64,000 nucleotides of DNA from positions 558,001-622,000 of the forward strand of contig NZ_CP118485.1 in the NCBI RefSeq assembly GCF_051124815.1. The letters run 5' to 3'. How positions within the stretch are numbered: the first letter of the stretch is position 1; each line of letters opens with the position of its first letter. The notes beneath the pieces were generated by a model. The model was not told the DNA's origin. It worked only from the letters and a program-made list of their open reading frames with translations, and ran no database searches. Shown in pieces: positions 53,355 through 61,735 of the stretch. Origin of the DNA: Azospirillum sp051124815. Lineage in GTDB: Bacteria; Pseudomonadota; Alphaproteobacteria; Azospirillales; Azospirillaceae. The position numbers and the translations under genes are program-made.

Positions 53355-53834
53355 TCAGGCGGCGACCGGCTTCTTCGACAGGACCTCGACCGTGGCGTTG
53401 ACGCGGGCGCTCAGTGGAGCCAGCGCCTCGTTGGCGACCTTGACGGTCAGCTCCTGCATCTTGGTGCTCTCGGACACGAAGGCGTCGAGGCTGGCCTTGG
53501 TGTAGGCCTTCTGCAGCTCGACCAGCTCCTGGATCGTCTTCACCGCCAGCATGGACTTGGCGTTCGACACGCTCTTCTCCAGCGAGGACTGGGTGAAGGC
53601 GGCGACCTGCTTGCCGGCCTCTTCCGCGCCCTTGGCGACGACGGTGCCGGACTGCACGAAGGCGTCGACATTCCCCTTGGTGAGGGCGGTCAGCTCCTCA
53701 TAGCCCTTCAGCACCTGGGCGGAGGCCTTTTCCATCTGCTCCTGCTGGGCCTTAACAAGGCCTTCCAGGTTCTGCTTGGCGGTGGCGATGGCGTCTTCGA
53801 CGGACTTGGTGACGGCGGCGATCTGGTCGGACAT
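53355..53834 (-). CDS. Phasin family protein (PHB granule-associated), copy 1
   Basis: A 159-aa amphipathic helical protein of the phasin family that coats polyhydroxybutyrate granules. It has the Q/A/E-rich helices VEDAIATAKQNLEGLVKAQQEQ and EELTALTKGNVDAFVQSG. The middle KSVSNAKSMLAVKTIQELVELQKAYTKASLDAFVSES is the phasin core. It is a paralogue of the next gene and has a parallel promoter and terminator, so the two look like a tandem duplication. ATG 53834 follows GAGGAG-like sequence. Confidence 0.92.
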   Translation of the reverse strand: MSDQIAAVTKSVEDAIATAKQNLEGLVKAQQEQMEKASAQVLKGYEELTALTKGNVDAFVQSGTVVAKGAEEAGKQVAAFTQSSLEKSVSNAKSMLAVKTIQELVELQKAYTKASLDAFVSESTKMQELTVKVANEALAPLSARVNATVEVLSKKPVAA

Positions 53835-53947
53835 GGCTATGCTCCTCGCGCTCTCTCAGGGGTCAACCGCGCGGCCCCGGCGATGCGGCGACCGGGCGCG
53901 GAGTGGGTTGAGTCCCTCGGACCCCGAAGAACCGGGCGCCCGAGTTA

Positions 53948-53966
53948 TGCTGCACTGCAACATAAG
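53948..53966. promoter_or_regulatory. PhaR-like site downstream of the phasin 1 promoter
   Basis: TGCTGCACTGCAACATAAG with core TGCACTGCA. It is identical in 18 of 19 bases to the site before phasin 2. PhaR in Paracoccus and Rhodobacter is reported to bind TGC-rich CTGC-N3-GCAG-type sites in phasin promoters; the link here is by analogy. Confidence 0.6.
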
Positions 53967-53969
53967 CCG

Positions 53970-53998
53970 AATGTAAGGAAATCCGGGCGCGGAGTCAA
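53970..53998 (-). promoter_or_regulatory. Sigma-70 promoter of phasin 1
   Basis: On the minus strand TTGACT, 17 bases, TACATT. The box positions and following PhaR-like site match the layout of the phasin 2 promoter. Confidence 0.65.
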
Positions 53999-54004
53999 TG
54001 GGTA

Positions 54005-54019
54005 TTGTGCACTGCACAA
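54005..54019. promoter_or_regulatory. Second PhaR-like palindrome upstream of the phasin 1 promoter
   Basis: TTGTGCACTGCACAA is a perfect 7+7 inverted repeat around one base and contains the same TGCACTGCA core. Together with the site at 53948 it brackets the promoter. Confidence 0.6.
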
Positions 54020-54059
54020 AATCCGCCGGCGTGCAGGAGGCGGAACCCGGAACGCAAAA

Positions 54060-54092
54060 CGGCCCGGCAACCGCGTGGAGGTTGCCGGGCCG
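54060..54092 (-). terminator. Terminator of the second phasin gene
   Basis: A perfect 13-bp stem CGGCCCGGCAACC (54060-54072) with GGTTGCCGGGCCG (54080-54092), then TTTT on the minus strand. The stem core is the same as that of the terminator at 53244-53275. Confidence 0.75.
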
Positions 54093-54152
54093 TCTGCGGG
54101 GCCGGGGTCCATGGCTGAACCCCGGCCGTCAGGTCTCGTCCGCTCGTGCCGG

Positions 54153-54665
54153 TCAGGCGGCGATCGGCTTGGAGAAGGTCTCCACCGTCGCGGTGACGCG
54201 GGCATTCAGCGGGGCCAGCGCCTCGTTGGTGACCTTGGTGGTCAGCTCCTGCAGGCGGCTGGTCTCGGCCAGCATCGCGTCGAAGCTCGACTTCAGGAAA
54301 TCGTTCTGCAGTTCCACCACTTCCTGCAGGCTCTTGGCGGTCAGCAGGGCCTTGCCGGTGGTGATCGACTTGTCCAGCGCCGACTGGCCATAGGCGACGA
54401 CCTCGCGGCCCAGATCCTCGGCGCCCTTGGCGGCGATGGTGCTGCTGGCGATCAGCGCCTCGACATTGGCCTTGCCGGTGGCCTGCAGGTCCTCATAGCT
54501 CTTCAGCAGCTGGGCGGCAGTCTTTTCGAACTGCTCCTTGGCGGCGGTCGCGGTCTGCTCGAACTGCTTGACCGTCTGCTCCTGGCCGGCCTTCACCAGA
54601 CCCTCGTACTGCTCCTTGGCCTGGGCGGCGACGTTCTCGAGCGACTTCGGCGTAAACTGGTTCAT
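54153..54665 (-). CDS. Phasin family protein (PHB granule-associated), copy 2
   Basis: A 170-aa phasin paralogue. It shares with copy 1 the segments LQEVVELQNDFLKSSFDAMLAETSRLQELTTKVTNEALAPLNARVTATVE and YEGLVKAGQEQ. The protein is almost entirely amphipathic helix, with no signal peptide or membrane segment. ATG 54665 starts MNQFTPKSLENVAAQ, with GGAAGGAA upstream. Its own promoter and PhaR-like site lie about 160-210 bp upstream, leaving a long leader. Confidence 0.92.
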   Translation of the reverse strand: MNQFTPKSLENVAAQAKEQYEGLVKAGQEQTVKQFEQTATAAKEQFEKTAAQLLKSYEDLQATGKANVEALIASSTIAAKGAEDLGREVVAYGQSALDKSITTGKALLTAKSLQEVVELQNDFLKSSFDAMLAETSRLQELTTKVTNEALAPLNARVTATVETFSKPIAA

Positions 54666-54824
54666 GACGCGCGTTCCTTCCTGGCTGATGCCGGCGTATG
54701 GAGAGTGGACCCGCCCGCCGCAAAGCGTGGCGCGGAGCCGGCCGGCAGCGGTGTATGTTGCGTTTTTTTACGTTGTGCAGCCGTCCTCACGGATTTCCGG
54801 GAGGCTGCGGATCGGCTCCGAAAA

Positions 54825-54843
54825 TGCTGCACTGCAATATAAG
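54825..54843. promoter_or_regulatory. PhaR-like site of phasin 2
   Basis: TGCTGCACTGCAATATAAG, the twin of the site at 53948. It lies just downstream of the -10 box, where a bound repressor would block transcription. Confidence 0.6.
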
Positions 54844-54846
54844 AGT

Positions 54847-54875
54847 TTTATGGGCTAAGCTCTGCGCGGTGTCAA
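54847..54875 (-). promoter_or_regulatory. Sigma-70 promoter of phasin 2
   Basis: On the minus strand TTGACA, 17 bases, CATAAA. The remainder of the 499-bp gap to the next gene at 55165 shows no definite element. Confidence 0.65.
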
Positions 54876-55164
54876 CAGTCCGTTCGGCGGGTATGCGGCT
54901 TACTCCGTTGTGCCGAACCCTACCCCAAACGCGTGAAGATCCTGTGACACCACCGCCGCCTTCGTTGCGGACGGAGGCGGCGATCGTGGCGGCGGCGGCA
55001 AGTCACCGAAGGAGACTGTCCTTAACGAAGACTTTACCGGCGCTGGGACAAGTGTAGCGTGGCCGTGGAGGGGATTCGCCTCGGCCATTGGTCAGGTGCG
55101 GCGCTTGGACGCGGCGCGCCGGGCCCTCCCTTCATCAGGCCGCATCTTCGGGACCATTTCGACC

Positions 55165-55926
55165 ATGACCTATTGCCTTGGCATCAAGACCCGCGACGGC
55201 CTGATCGGTCTGTCGGACGGCCGGATCACCAGCGGATCGCAACTGTCGTCGGCCCGCAAGGTGACGATGATGGGCAGCGGCGGCGACCGCTTCTTCATCA
55301 TGAACTCGGGCCTGCGCAGCGTCCGCGACAAGACGCTGGCCTATCTGCGCCGCGACATGCAGAAGCGCCGGGGCGAGGCCTATGCCACCATGCTGGACGC
55401 GGTGTCGGCCTTCACCACCTGCCTGCGGCAAGTCGCCGCGGAGGACCGGGAGTCGCTGGAAGCGTCCAAGCTGCACTTCAACCTGCACGCCATCATCGGC
55501 GGTCAGCTGGCCGAGGACCGCGAACCCTACATGTTCCTGGTCTATCCGGAGGGCAACTGGATCGAGGTGGACGAACGCACGCCATACCTGTCGATCGGCG
55601 CCACCGCCTACGGCAAGCCGATCCTGGACCGCGCGCTGACCTACGGCACCGACATGCAGACGGCGCTGAAGCTGGCCTATCTGTCCTTCGACAGCACCCG
55701 CTTCTCCACCAACGACGTCGGCTTCCCGATCGACATGGTGTCCTACCATGCGGAGTCGCGCAGCTGGCGCCAGTCGAACTACGACTATGACGATCTCAGC
55801 GAACAGCGCCAGTGGTGGAACCGCAACCTGACGGAGCTGGCCCGCCGCATGCCGGACGGCCCCTGGGTCGAGACGCTGGTCCCCGAAGAGATGCGTCCGC
55901 GCCAGCCCGCCGAAGAGGCGGTCTGA
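55165..55926 (+). CDS. Anbu-like proteasome-fold Ntn hydrolase
   Basis: A 253-aa protein of the proteasome-like peptidase group near Anbu (COG3484 as I recall it). Met1 is followed by the catalytic Thr (TYCLGIKTRDGLIGLSDGR). Counting from that Thr, Asp17 and Lys31 (SSARKV) fit the proteasome T-D-K triad, as in Anbu (Lys32-33). ATG 55165 is chosen because it places Thr at position 2. Anbu genes usually sit with transglutaminase, alpha-E and ATP-grasp genes, but none are here. Peptidase activity and the existence of a ring are unproven. Confidence 0.75.
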   Translation: MTYCLGIKTRDGLIGLSDGRITSGSQLSSARKVTMMGSGGDRFFIMNSGLRSVRDKTLAYLRRDMQKRRGEAYATMLDAVSAFTTCLRQVAAEDRESLEASKLHFNLHAIIGGQLAEDREPYMFLVYPEGNWIEVDERTPYLSIGATAYGKPILDRALTYGTDMQTALKLAYLSFDSTRFSTNDVGFPIDMVSYHAESRSWRQSNYDYDDLSEQRQWWNRNLTELARRMPDGPWVETLVPEEMRPRQPAEEAV

Positions 55927-55944
55927 CTGGAGACCTGCCCGGCG

Positions 55945-56742
55945 TCAGTTCCCCGGAAGGGCGCTCAGCAGCAGCGCCCCGAAGGGGGCGGTCGGGCCAA
56001 CCAGTCCCTCCCGGCCGACCTGAATCTCGAAGAACACCCCGCCGTCGGCCAACTGGCCGGAAGAGGGCAGGGTGCGCGGCGCATCGTCGGGTTCCGGCAG
56101 GCCGGGGAAGGCGACGCCGGTGGGGTCGAGGCCGCGCAGAAGCTCCGGAAAGCGGGCGTCGGTGAAGCGGCTGGACGGGTAGGGAAAGGCGGTGAAGAAC
56201 CACTGCCCGGCGCGGCAGCCGTTGATCAGCCAATAAAAGCCGTTGGACGGCAGCCGCAGTCCCTGGGGCGGCGGGTCGAACGCCCCGTCGTCGCGCAGGC
56301 GGCCGATAAAGTTGTCATATTGCGCGGCGGTCAGTTGCAGCGTCGCCGTTCGGCCGCGCGCCGCGGAGAACGGGTCGGTCAGCGTCATGCGGGCGAGGTC
56401 GGTCGCCTCGATCACATGCGCCTCCACCGCCGCACCGCCGCGGTCGGGGTCGCCGACGACGTCGTAGGTGCGCACGTGCCGATTGTAGTCGGCGTTGAAG
56501 ATCAGGCGGAAGCGGTCGGCGCCGTCCTTGCCGCAGCGCGACCGCAGATCGTCGCCGTTGAGATAGCTGAACCAGGTCAGCTTGCGCGCCAGCGGATTGT
56601 CGGTCGGCCCCACCGAGCCGCAGCCGGCGAGCGCCAGCAGGGGGACGGCCATGGCCGCCGCTATCGCCACCCGAGCAATTCGTCGGGCCGGGCGATGGCG
56701 GGAAATTGTGGCCGGAACGGTTCTTTGATGACCACGACTCAT
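55945..56742 (-). CDS. Putative lipoprotein, unknown function
   Basis: A 265-aa protein with a lipoprotein signal: VAIAAAMAVPLLALAGC, lipobox LALAGC, mature protein beginning CGSVGPTDNPLARKL. The Met at 56742 is the first that leaves a plausible N-region, although it is Arg-rich and longer than usual. The mature part has FNADYNRHVRTYDVV and GLRLPSNGFYWLINGCRAGQWFFTAFPYP, not recognised as a known family. It converges with the Anbu-like gene 18 bp away. Function unknown. Confidence 0.72.
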   Translation of the reverse strand: MSRGHQRTVPATISRHRPARRIARVAIAAAMAVPLLALAGCGSVGPTDNPLARKLTWFSYLNGDDLRSRCGKDGADRFRLIFNADYNRHVRTYDVVGDPDRGGAAVEAHVIEATDLARMTLTDPFSAARGRTATLQLTAAQYDNFIGRLRDDGAFDPPPQGLRLPSNGFYWLINGCRAGQWFFTAFPYPSSRFTDARFPELLRGLDPTGVAFPGLPEPDDAPRTLPSSGQLADGGVFFEIQVGREGLVGPTAPFGALLLSALPGN

Positions 56743-56973
56743 TGTCGCTTGCCTCGCGTCTGCGGCCCCTGGTAGGTGGAGAAGAACGGGTGCTGCGGCA
56801 AGCCCCGGATGACGGGCTTCGGCCTGTCGGAGGGCGCCGGTACCCCGTCTGCCCCCCTGCCGTAACCCTTTCGCCGTGCCCTTGTCCGCCGTCCTTTCCC
56901 TCGTCATGCAGGACCCGCAATTTTGGCCACAGAAACTGCGAAAAGCCAAAGCAGTAAATTAACGAATTCATGC

Positions 56974-57002
56974 TAGACACTGATTTCGCACGAATTTACC
57001 AT
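56974..57002 (+). promoter_or_regulatory. Possible sigma-70 promoter of the carboxypeptidase gene
   Basis: TAGACA, 17 bases, TACCAT, about 40 bp before ATG 57042. Matches are 5 of 6 and 4 of 6. This is the only candidate seen in the 299-bp gap. Confidence 0.4.
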
Positions 57003-57041
57003 TGAACCAAGCACCAGTATCTAGCGGTTGGCGGGGCCATC

Positions 57042-58382
57042 ATGAGTGTAACGCGCAACACCGTTCGTAACGGATTGTTTCCGTTCGCCTTTCGCGCGGC
57101 GGACACGAACGGGGGGCGGAGTTCGGCGGGTGTTGGGCGCCATTTGTTCGCGGCTGCCGCGCTGCTGGGGATGGTGGCTGCCGGGTCCGGCCTGTCCGCG
57201 GCCGAGGCGCTGGCGGCCAAGGCCGCGGCCATCGTCGTCGATGCCCGGACCGGGCAGGTGCTGATCGACCAGGATGCCGACGCGATCACCCATCCGGCGT
57301 CCCTGACCAAGATGATGACCCTGTACCTGACCTTCGACGCTCTGGACGACGGTCGCCTGACCCTCGACCAGCAGTTGCCGGTCTCGTCCTGGGCGGAGAG
57401 CATGTCGCCGACCAAGCTGGGACTGCGCGCCGGCCAGACCCTGAAGGTGGAGACGGCGATCCTCGGCCTCGTCACCAAGTCGGCCAACGACGCCGCGGTG
57501 GTGCTGGCGGAGGCGCTGGGCGGCACCGAATCGCGCTTTGCCGAGATGATGACGCGCAAGGCCCGCGAACTCGGCATGCGCCGCACCGTCTACCGCAACG
57601 CGTCCGGCCTGCCGAACATGGAGCAGGTGACGACCGCCCGCGACTACGCGTTGCTGTCGCGCGCGCTGATGCGCGACCATGCCAAATATTACCCCTATTT
57701 CAGCCGCCGCAACTTCGTCTATGGCGGCCGTACCCTGGCCAACCACAATCACCTGATGTCCCGCTACGAGGGCATGGACGGCATCAAGACCGGCTACACC
57801 GTCGCGTCCGGCTTCAACCTCGCCGCCTCGGCGGTGCGGGACGGGCGGCGTCTGGTCGGCGTGGTGATGGGCGGCAAGTCGGCCGTGTCGCGCGACAACA
57901 AGATGGCGGCCCTGCTCGATCAGGCCTTCGGCCGGCCCGGCCGGGGCCACGAGGACGCGCCGGTGATGGCGAGCCTCGACACCACGCGCTCCGACGCCAT
58001 CGACGGCGAAGGGGATGACGATGAGGAGCCGGTGGTGAAGGCCAAGCCGGTCCGCGCCTCCCTGCAGACCGCGGCGATCCCGGTCGCGCCCGCGAAGGAG
58101 GAGAAGGCGAGCCGCGGCGGTGCCGCTTCACATTGGGGTGTCCAGGTCGGCGCCTTCTCCAGCAAGGCGGCCGGCAACAAGGCGGTGAGCCAGGCGGTCA
58201 AGCAGGCGCCCTTCCTGCTGAGGACGGCCAAGCCCAGCGTCGTGCAGGCGAAGACCGGCAAGGAGACCGTCTACCGTGCCCGCCTGACCGGGCTGGACGA
58301 GAAGGACGCCCGCAAGGCCTGCGCCGTTCTGACCAAGCACGGCCACCATTGCGTCGCCGTGTCGCCGGGAGAGCGGGGCTGA
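57042..58382 (+). CDS. D-alanyl-D-alanine carboxypeptidase (S11/PBP5 family) with SPOR domain
   Basis: A 446-aa periplasmic enzyme that trims the terminal D-Ala from peptidoglycan stem peptides. The signal region is followed by the penicillin-binding motifs SLTK (HPASLTKMMTLYL), SAN (TKSANDAAVVLAE) and KTG (IKTGYTVASGFN). Instead of the PBP5 membrane anchor, the C-terminus has an acidic linker and a SPOR domain (HWGVQVGAFSSKAAGNKAV to the end), which binds denuded septal peptidoglycan. It is therefore probably active at the division site. The gene stands alone. Confidence 0.93.
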   Translation: MSVTRNTVRNGLFPFAFRAADTNGGRSSAGVGRHLFAAAALLGMVAAGSGLSAAEALAAKAAAIVVDARTGQVLIDQDADAITHPASLTKMMTLYLTFDALDDGRLTLDQQLPVSSWAESMSPTKLGLRAGQTLKVETAILGLVTKSANDAAVVLAEALGGTESRFAEMMTRKARELGMRRTVYRNASGLPNMEQVTTARDYALLSRALMRDHAKYYPYFSRRNFVYGGRTLANHNHLMSRYEGMDGIKTGYTVASGFNLAASAVRDGRRLVGVVMGGKSAVSRDNKMAALLDQAFGRPGRGHEDAPVMASLDTTRSDAIDGEGDDDEEPVVKAKPVRASLQTAAIPVAPAKEEKASRGGAASHWGVQVGAFSSKAAGNKAVSQAVKQAPFLLRTAKPSVVQAKTGKETVYRARLTGLDEKDARKACAVLTKHGHHCVAVSPGERG

Positions 58383-58407
58383 CGACGGAAGCCGCTGCCG
58401 GCCGTCC

Positions 58408-59163
58408 TCACCCCCGCGCCGCGGCGGCGCACCGCTTCAGGAAATCCAGGGCCGGAGTGAGTGTGCAGGCCACGTCCTCGGCCAACTGCGCCTGATCGGC
58501 GCCCGGTTTCTGCAGGCCTGCCTCCAGGGCGCGGGCCGCCCGGCGCAGGGCCAGACAGCCATATTGGCCCGACACGCCGGCGATCTTGTGGGCCATCGCC
58601 CCGGCCGTTTCCCGGTCTCCGCCCTTCACAGCGGCGTCCAGCGCCTGCCAGTGCTGCGCCAGCACCGCAGCCGTCCGGTCGAGCAGTTCGGCAGCGCGGG
58701 CGGCGGGCAGCATCTCCCGCATCGTCCTGATCGCCCCCTCGTCGAAGGCCGGGTCTGTTGGCGGCGGCGCGGCTTGCGGGCCGTCTGCCGGCAGGAAGGA
58801 CAGGGCATCCAGCCGCAGCGGTTTGGTCAGCATGCCGTCGGCGCCGCAGTCGGCGCAGCGGGCATGCCCTTGTGCGGTGGCGCTGGCCGTCAGCATCAGA
58901 ATGCGCGGGGCGGCGCCGTTCGGCCGGCGGCGGATGGCGCGCACCGCCTCGTCGCCGGGCAGGCCGGGCAGGTCCAGATCCATCAGGATCAGGTCGAAGC
59001 CGCCCTGCGCAGCCGCTGCGACGGCGGCCGGACCATCCTCCACCGCCACCACGCGATGGCCGGCACGTTCCAGCAGGGCGCGGGCGGCAAGGCGGGTGAC
59101 CGTCTCGTCCTCCGCCAGCAGGATCTGCAAGGGGTGTGCTCCGCCCGTCCGGTCCGCCGTCAT
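58408..59163 (-). CDS. Receiver-HPT phosphotransfer protein
   Basis: A 251-aa protein. The N-terminal receiver has ILLAEDETVTRLAARALLERAG, the acceptor D62 in LILMDLDLPGLPG and MLTKPLRLDAL. The C-terminal HPT domain has GAMAHKIAGVSGQYGCLALRRAA. It has no DNA-binding domain and would pass phosphate between a hybrid kinase and another receiver. ATG 59163 is preferred to a start at 59226, since it opens directly into the receiver. Converges with the carboxypeptidase gene. Confidence 0.88.
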   Translation of the reverse strand: MTADRTGGAHPLQILLAEDETVTRLAARALLERAGHRVVAVEDGPAAVAAAAQGGFDLILMDLDLPGLPGDEAVRAIRRRPNGAAPRILMLTASATAQGHARCADCGADGMLTKPLRLDALSFLPADGPQAAPPPTDPAFDEGAIRTMREMLPAARAAELLDRTAAVLAQHWQALDAAVKGGDRETAGAMAHKIAGVSGQYGCLALRRAARALEAGLQKPGADQAQLAEDVACTLTPALDFLKRCAAAARG

Positions 59164-59251
59164 GCCGGTCCGCTCTCCCTGGTTGATGTGGCTGCCCAGT
59201 GTACCCGGTTCCGTGCCGCCGTGCACCGGTAAGGTCAGGGGAGCGGCGGGA

Positions 59252-59743
59252 TCAGACCGTTGGCGAGGCCTGGGTGAACATCGGATCCTCGATCCGGTGC
59301 AGGCGCCCGGCGCCGGTCATTGCGGCGCGCAGCAGCAGGGTCTTGCGGCGGGCGGCGGCCAGCTTGGCGACCGGCGCCTCGCGCAGGACCTCCGCGCCAT
59401 AGGCGTCGGCGACCATCAGCCCGCAATCCTCCGGGATCAGTTCGGTCGGGAACCCATCGTCGACGGCAAAATAGAAGGCGTCGCACCAGTCGCGATACTC
59501 CTGCCATTTCTGGTCGGAGCGGAAATCCGGAACGCCGCTCTTCACCTCGACGATCAGGATGTTGCCGGCCTCGTCGATCGCCAGCACGTCGGCTCGCCGG
59601 CCGCTTGCCAGCCGGAACTCGGTCAGGGTCGCATAGCCGCGCAGAGCCAGCGCCCGCCGCACGCCGCGGAAGATCGGCGGCGCTCCCCCGGCCGGGAGGC
59701 CGCAGCCGCTGTCGGAAACCGGAACGGCAATATCGTCGCTCAT
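59252..59743 (-). CDS. mmcB: MmcB-family DNA repair protein
   Basis: A 163-aa protein of the MmcB family, first described in alphaproteobacteria as an SOS-induced repair protein with a nuclease-like fold. Recognisable are GVRRALALRGYATLTEFRLASGRRADVLAIDEAGNILIVEVKSG, with the acidic/Lys pattern D..EVK of PD-(D/E)XK enzymes, and FRSDQKWQEYRDWCDAFYFAVD. ATG 59743 is the start because an SOS box sits 25 bp upstream and a GTG/ATG further up would run through it. Confidence 0.88.
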   Translation of the reverse strand: MSDDIAVPVSDSGCGLPAGGAPPIFRGVRRALALRGYATLTEFRLASGRRADVLAIDEAGNILIVEVKSGVPDFRSDQKWQEYRDWCDAFYFAVDDGFPTELIPEDCGLMVADAYGAEVLREAPVAKLAAARRKTLLLRAAMTGAGRLHRIEDPMFTQASPTV

Positions 59744-59767
59744 GGCGCGGTGCCACCATCGAAACAG

Positions 59768-59782
59768 GAACGGGTAGGGAAC
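59768..59782 (-). promoter_or_regulatory. LexA (SOS) box of mmcB
   Basis: On the minus strand GTTC-CCTACCC-GTTC, a perfect match to the alphaproteobacterial LexA direct-repeat box GTTC-N7-GTTC. It lies 25-39 bp before the mmcB ATG. It supports DNA-damage induction of mmcB. Confidence 0.85.
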
Positions 59783-59870
59783 ATGCCCCCACAATGACCT
59801 GTCGGCGCGTCGGCGCCAAGGGGCAAAAGATGGCCGGTGAGTTCAGGTCGCCTGACCGGGGCCACCCCGA

Positions 59871-61502
59871 TCAGCCCGGCAGAACGACCGGGGGCAGGGG
59901 GGCCGGACGGCAGCGGTCGCGCGGCAGGCTGCGCTCGGCGGGGAAGACCAGCACCACGGCGGTGCCGACTCCCGGTTGGCTGGTCAGCTCCAGCCGTCCG
60001 CCATGCATCTCCACCAGCCGCTTGACGATCGGCAGACCCAGCCCCGTCCCGCGGGAATTGCGGGCGATGGTGGAGTCCGACGGTTCGAAGGGGTGGAGGA
60101 TGCGGGGAAGATCGGCGGTCGGGATGCCGACGCCGGTGTCGGCCACCATCAGCCCGAGCCCGCCGTCGGGCATCAGATGCACGGTCAGCACCACCTCGCC
60201 GCCGGGACGGGTGTGGGTGACGGCGTTCGACAGCAGGTTGGTCAGCATCTGGGTCAGCGCCTGGGCGTCGCCCTGCAGCAGCGGCAGGCCGGCCGGCAAT
60301 TCCCGGCGCATGCGCACGTCGCCTTCCGCCGCCACCTCCTGCAGGGCGGTGACGACCCGCAGCGACAGCGTGTCCAGATCCACCCCTTCCTCCGCCAGCG
60401 GCATGCCGCCGCCGTCCAGGCGCGACAGCTCGAGAATGTCGTCGATCAGCGCCAGCAGGTGGGTGCCGGCATCGCGGATGTCGCCGGCATAGCTGCGGTA
60501 GCGCGGATTGCCCAGCGGCCCGAACGGCTCCGTCAGCAGCATCTCCGAGAAGCCCAGAACCGCGTTCAGCGGCGTGCGCAGCTCATGGCTCATCTGGGCC
60601 AGGAAGGCGCTCTTGGCGCGGCTGGCGCCTTCCGCTTCCGCGCGGGCGGCCCGTGCCTCCATCTCGCGAACGCGCAGCCGCTCCTCGTTCAGCTTCAGCG
60701 TGGTGACGTCGGTGTAATGGACCAGCACCCCGCCCGGCACCGCATGTTCGCGGCTGAGCAGCCAGCGCCCGTCGGGCAGCGGCACCACCACCGGCGGCTC
60801 CAGGCGGCGATGGCGCTCCAGCCGTGCCGTCATCCAGGCCGCGCGCTCCTCGTCGGTGGTCAGGCGCGGATCGGCCAGGGCGAAGCCGCGGGCCAGCTCC
60901 TCGAACGGCACGCCGGGAACCAGCCGGTCGGCCAGATCGGGCAGGTCCTTCTTCAGCCGGCCGTTGGCGTGGACCAGCCGGTCGGCATGATCGAACAGGG
61001 CGAAGCTCTCGGCGCTGTGTTCCAGCGCCGCGGTCAGGCTTTCGGCCAGCGCCTCGGCCACGGACGGGTTCTCGGGGCCGAGATCGGTCAGGATGGCGCA
61101 CAGTCCGCCGGGAGCCGGTCCGGCCGCCACCCGCCAGCGCACAGGTGTCGTCCCCCGCCGGGCGGCGACGGTGCGCTCCACCGGGCCGTGCAGGGCATCG
61201 GCCAACGCGGCGAACAGCCCGGGGCAGGCGGCATCGGTGCCACCCCCGCGCAGCCGCTTGCCGGCGAGCGGGGCGACACCCAGCAGCCGCTCCGCCGCCG
61301 GATTGGCGGACTGCCATTCCAGGTCCGTCAGTGCGCCGGTACAATCATGATGTGCCTTGAAGAGTGCGACGGCGTCCGGCAGTTGCAGCATGGTGAGCAG
61401 CAGCGCATCCGCCGAAGGGAAATCCCCGGTCTTGGTTCTACCATGCCCCCCGTCGGCACAAGTCTGCGCGTCGCAATCCATTCCGCCATCATTGCGGGCC
61501 AT
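59871..61502 (-). CDS. PAS histidine kinase (HisKA-HATPase), no receiver
   Basis: A 543-aa cytoplasmic kinase. Two PAS-like folds (DCTGALTDLEWQSANPAAERLLG; ESFALFDHADRLVHANGRLKKDLPDL) precede a HisKA with FLAQMSHELRTPLNAVLGFSEML near residue 300. The HATPase has NLLSNAVTHTRPGG, VADTGVGIP and GTGLGLPIVKRL. No receiver or membrane segment is present. It starts at ATG 61502 and is divergent from the kinase at 61736. It may share signals with the neighbouring receiver-bearing proteins; the sensed cue is unknown. Confidence 0.88.
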   Translation of the reverse strand: MARNDGGMDCDAQTCADGGHGRTKTGDFPSADALLLTMLQLPDAVALFKAHHDCTGALTDLEWQSANPAAERLLGVAPLAGKRLRGGGTDAACPGLFAALADALHGPVERTVAARRGTTPVRWRVAAGPAPGGLCAILTDLGPENPSVAEALAESLTAALEHSAESFALFDHADRLVHANGRLKKDLPDLADRLVPGVPFEELARGFALADPRLTTDEERAAWMTARLERHRRLEPPVVVPLPDGRWLLSREHAVPGGVLVHYTDVTTLKLNEERLRVREMEARAARAEAEGASRAKSAFLAQMSHELRTPLNAVLGFSEMLLTEPFGPLGNPRYRSYAGDIRDAGTHLLALIDDILELSRLDGGGMPLAEEGVDLDTLSLRVVTALQEVAAEGDVRMRRELPAGLPLLQGDAQALTQMLTNLLSNAVTHTRPGGEVVLTVHLMPDGGLGLMVADTGVGIPTADLPRILHPFEPSDSTIARNSRGTGLGLPIVKRLVEMHGGRLELTSQPGVGTAVVLVFPAERSLPRDRCRPAPLPPVVLPG

Positions 61503-61735
61503 TCCTAAAAAACACTGAAGGCCGAGCTTGGAGTGTCATCGAATATTTGTCGAATTGTAACAGCCGGGCTCGAATGCTCCAGCAATGTTCAGGATTTGCC
61601 GAAAAAGCAACAAAAGGTTTGATTGAGGACGCCGTTGTGATCTTCGCGTGGAGTCTGCCGAATGGCGGGCTTTGCAACGGGCCGCACCTTCCATAGTGTT
61701 GAGTCCTGTCGGAGCATGACGCATGGGATGCAGGT

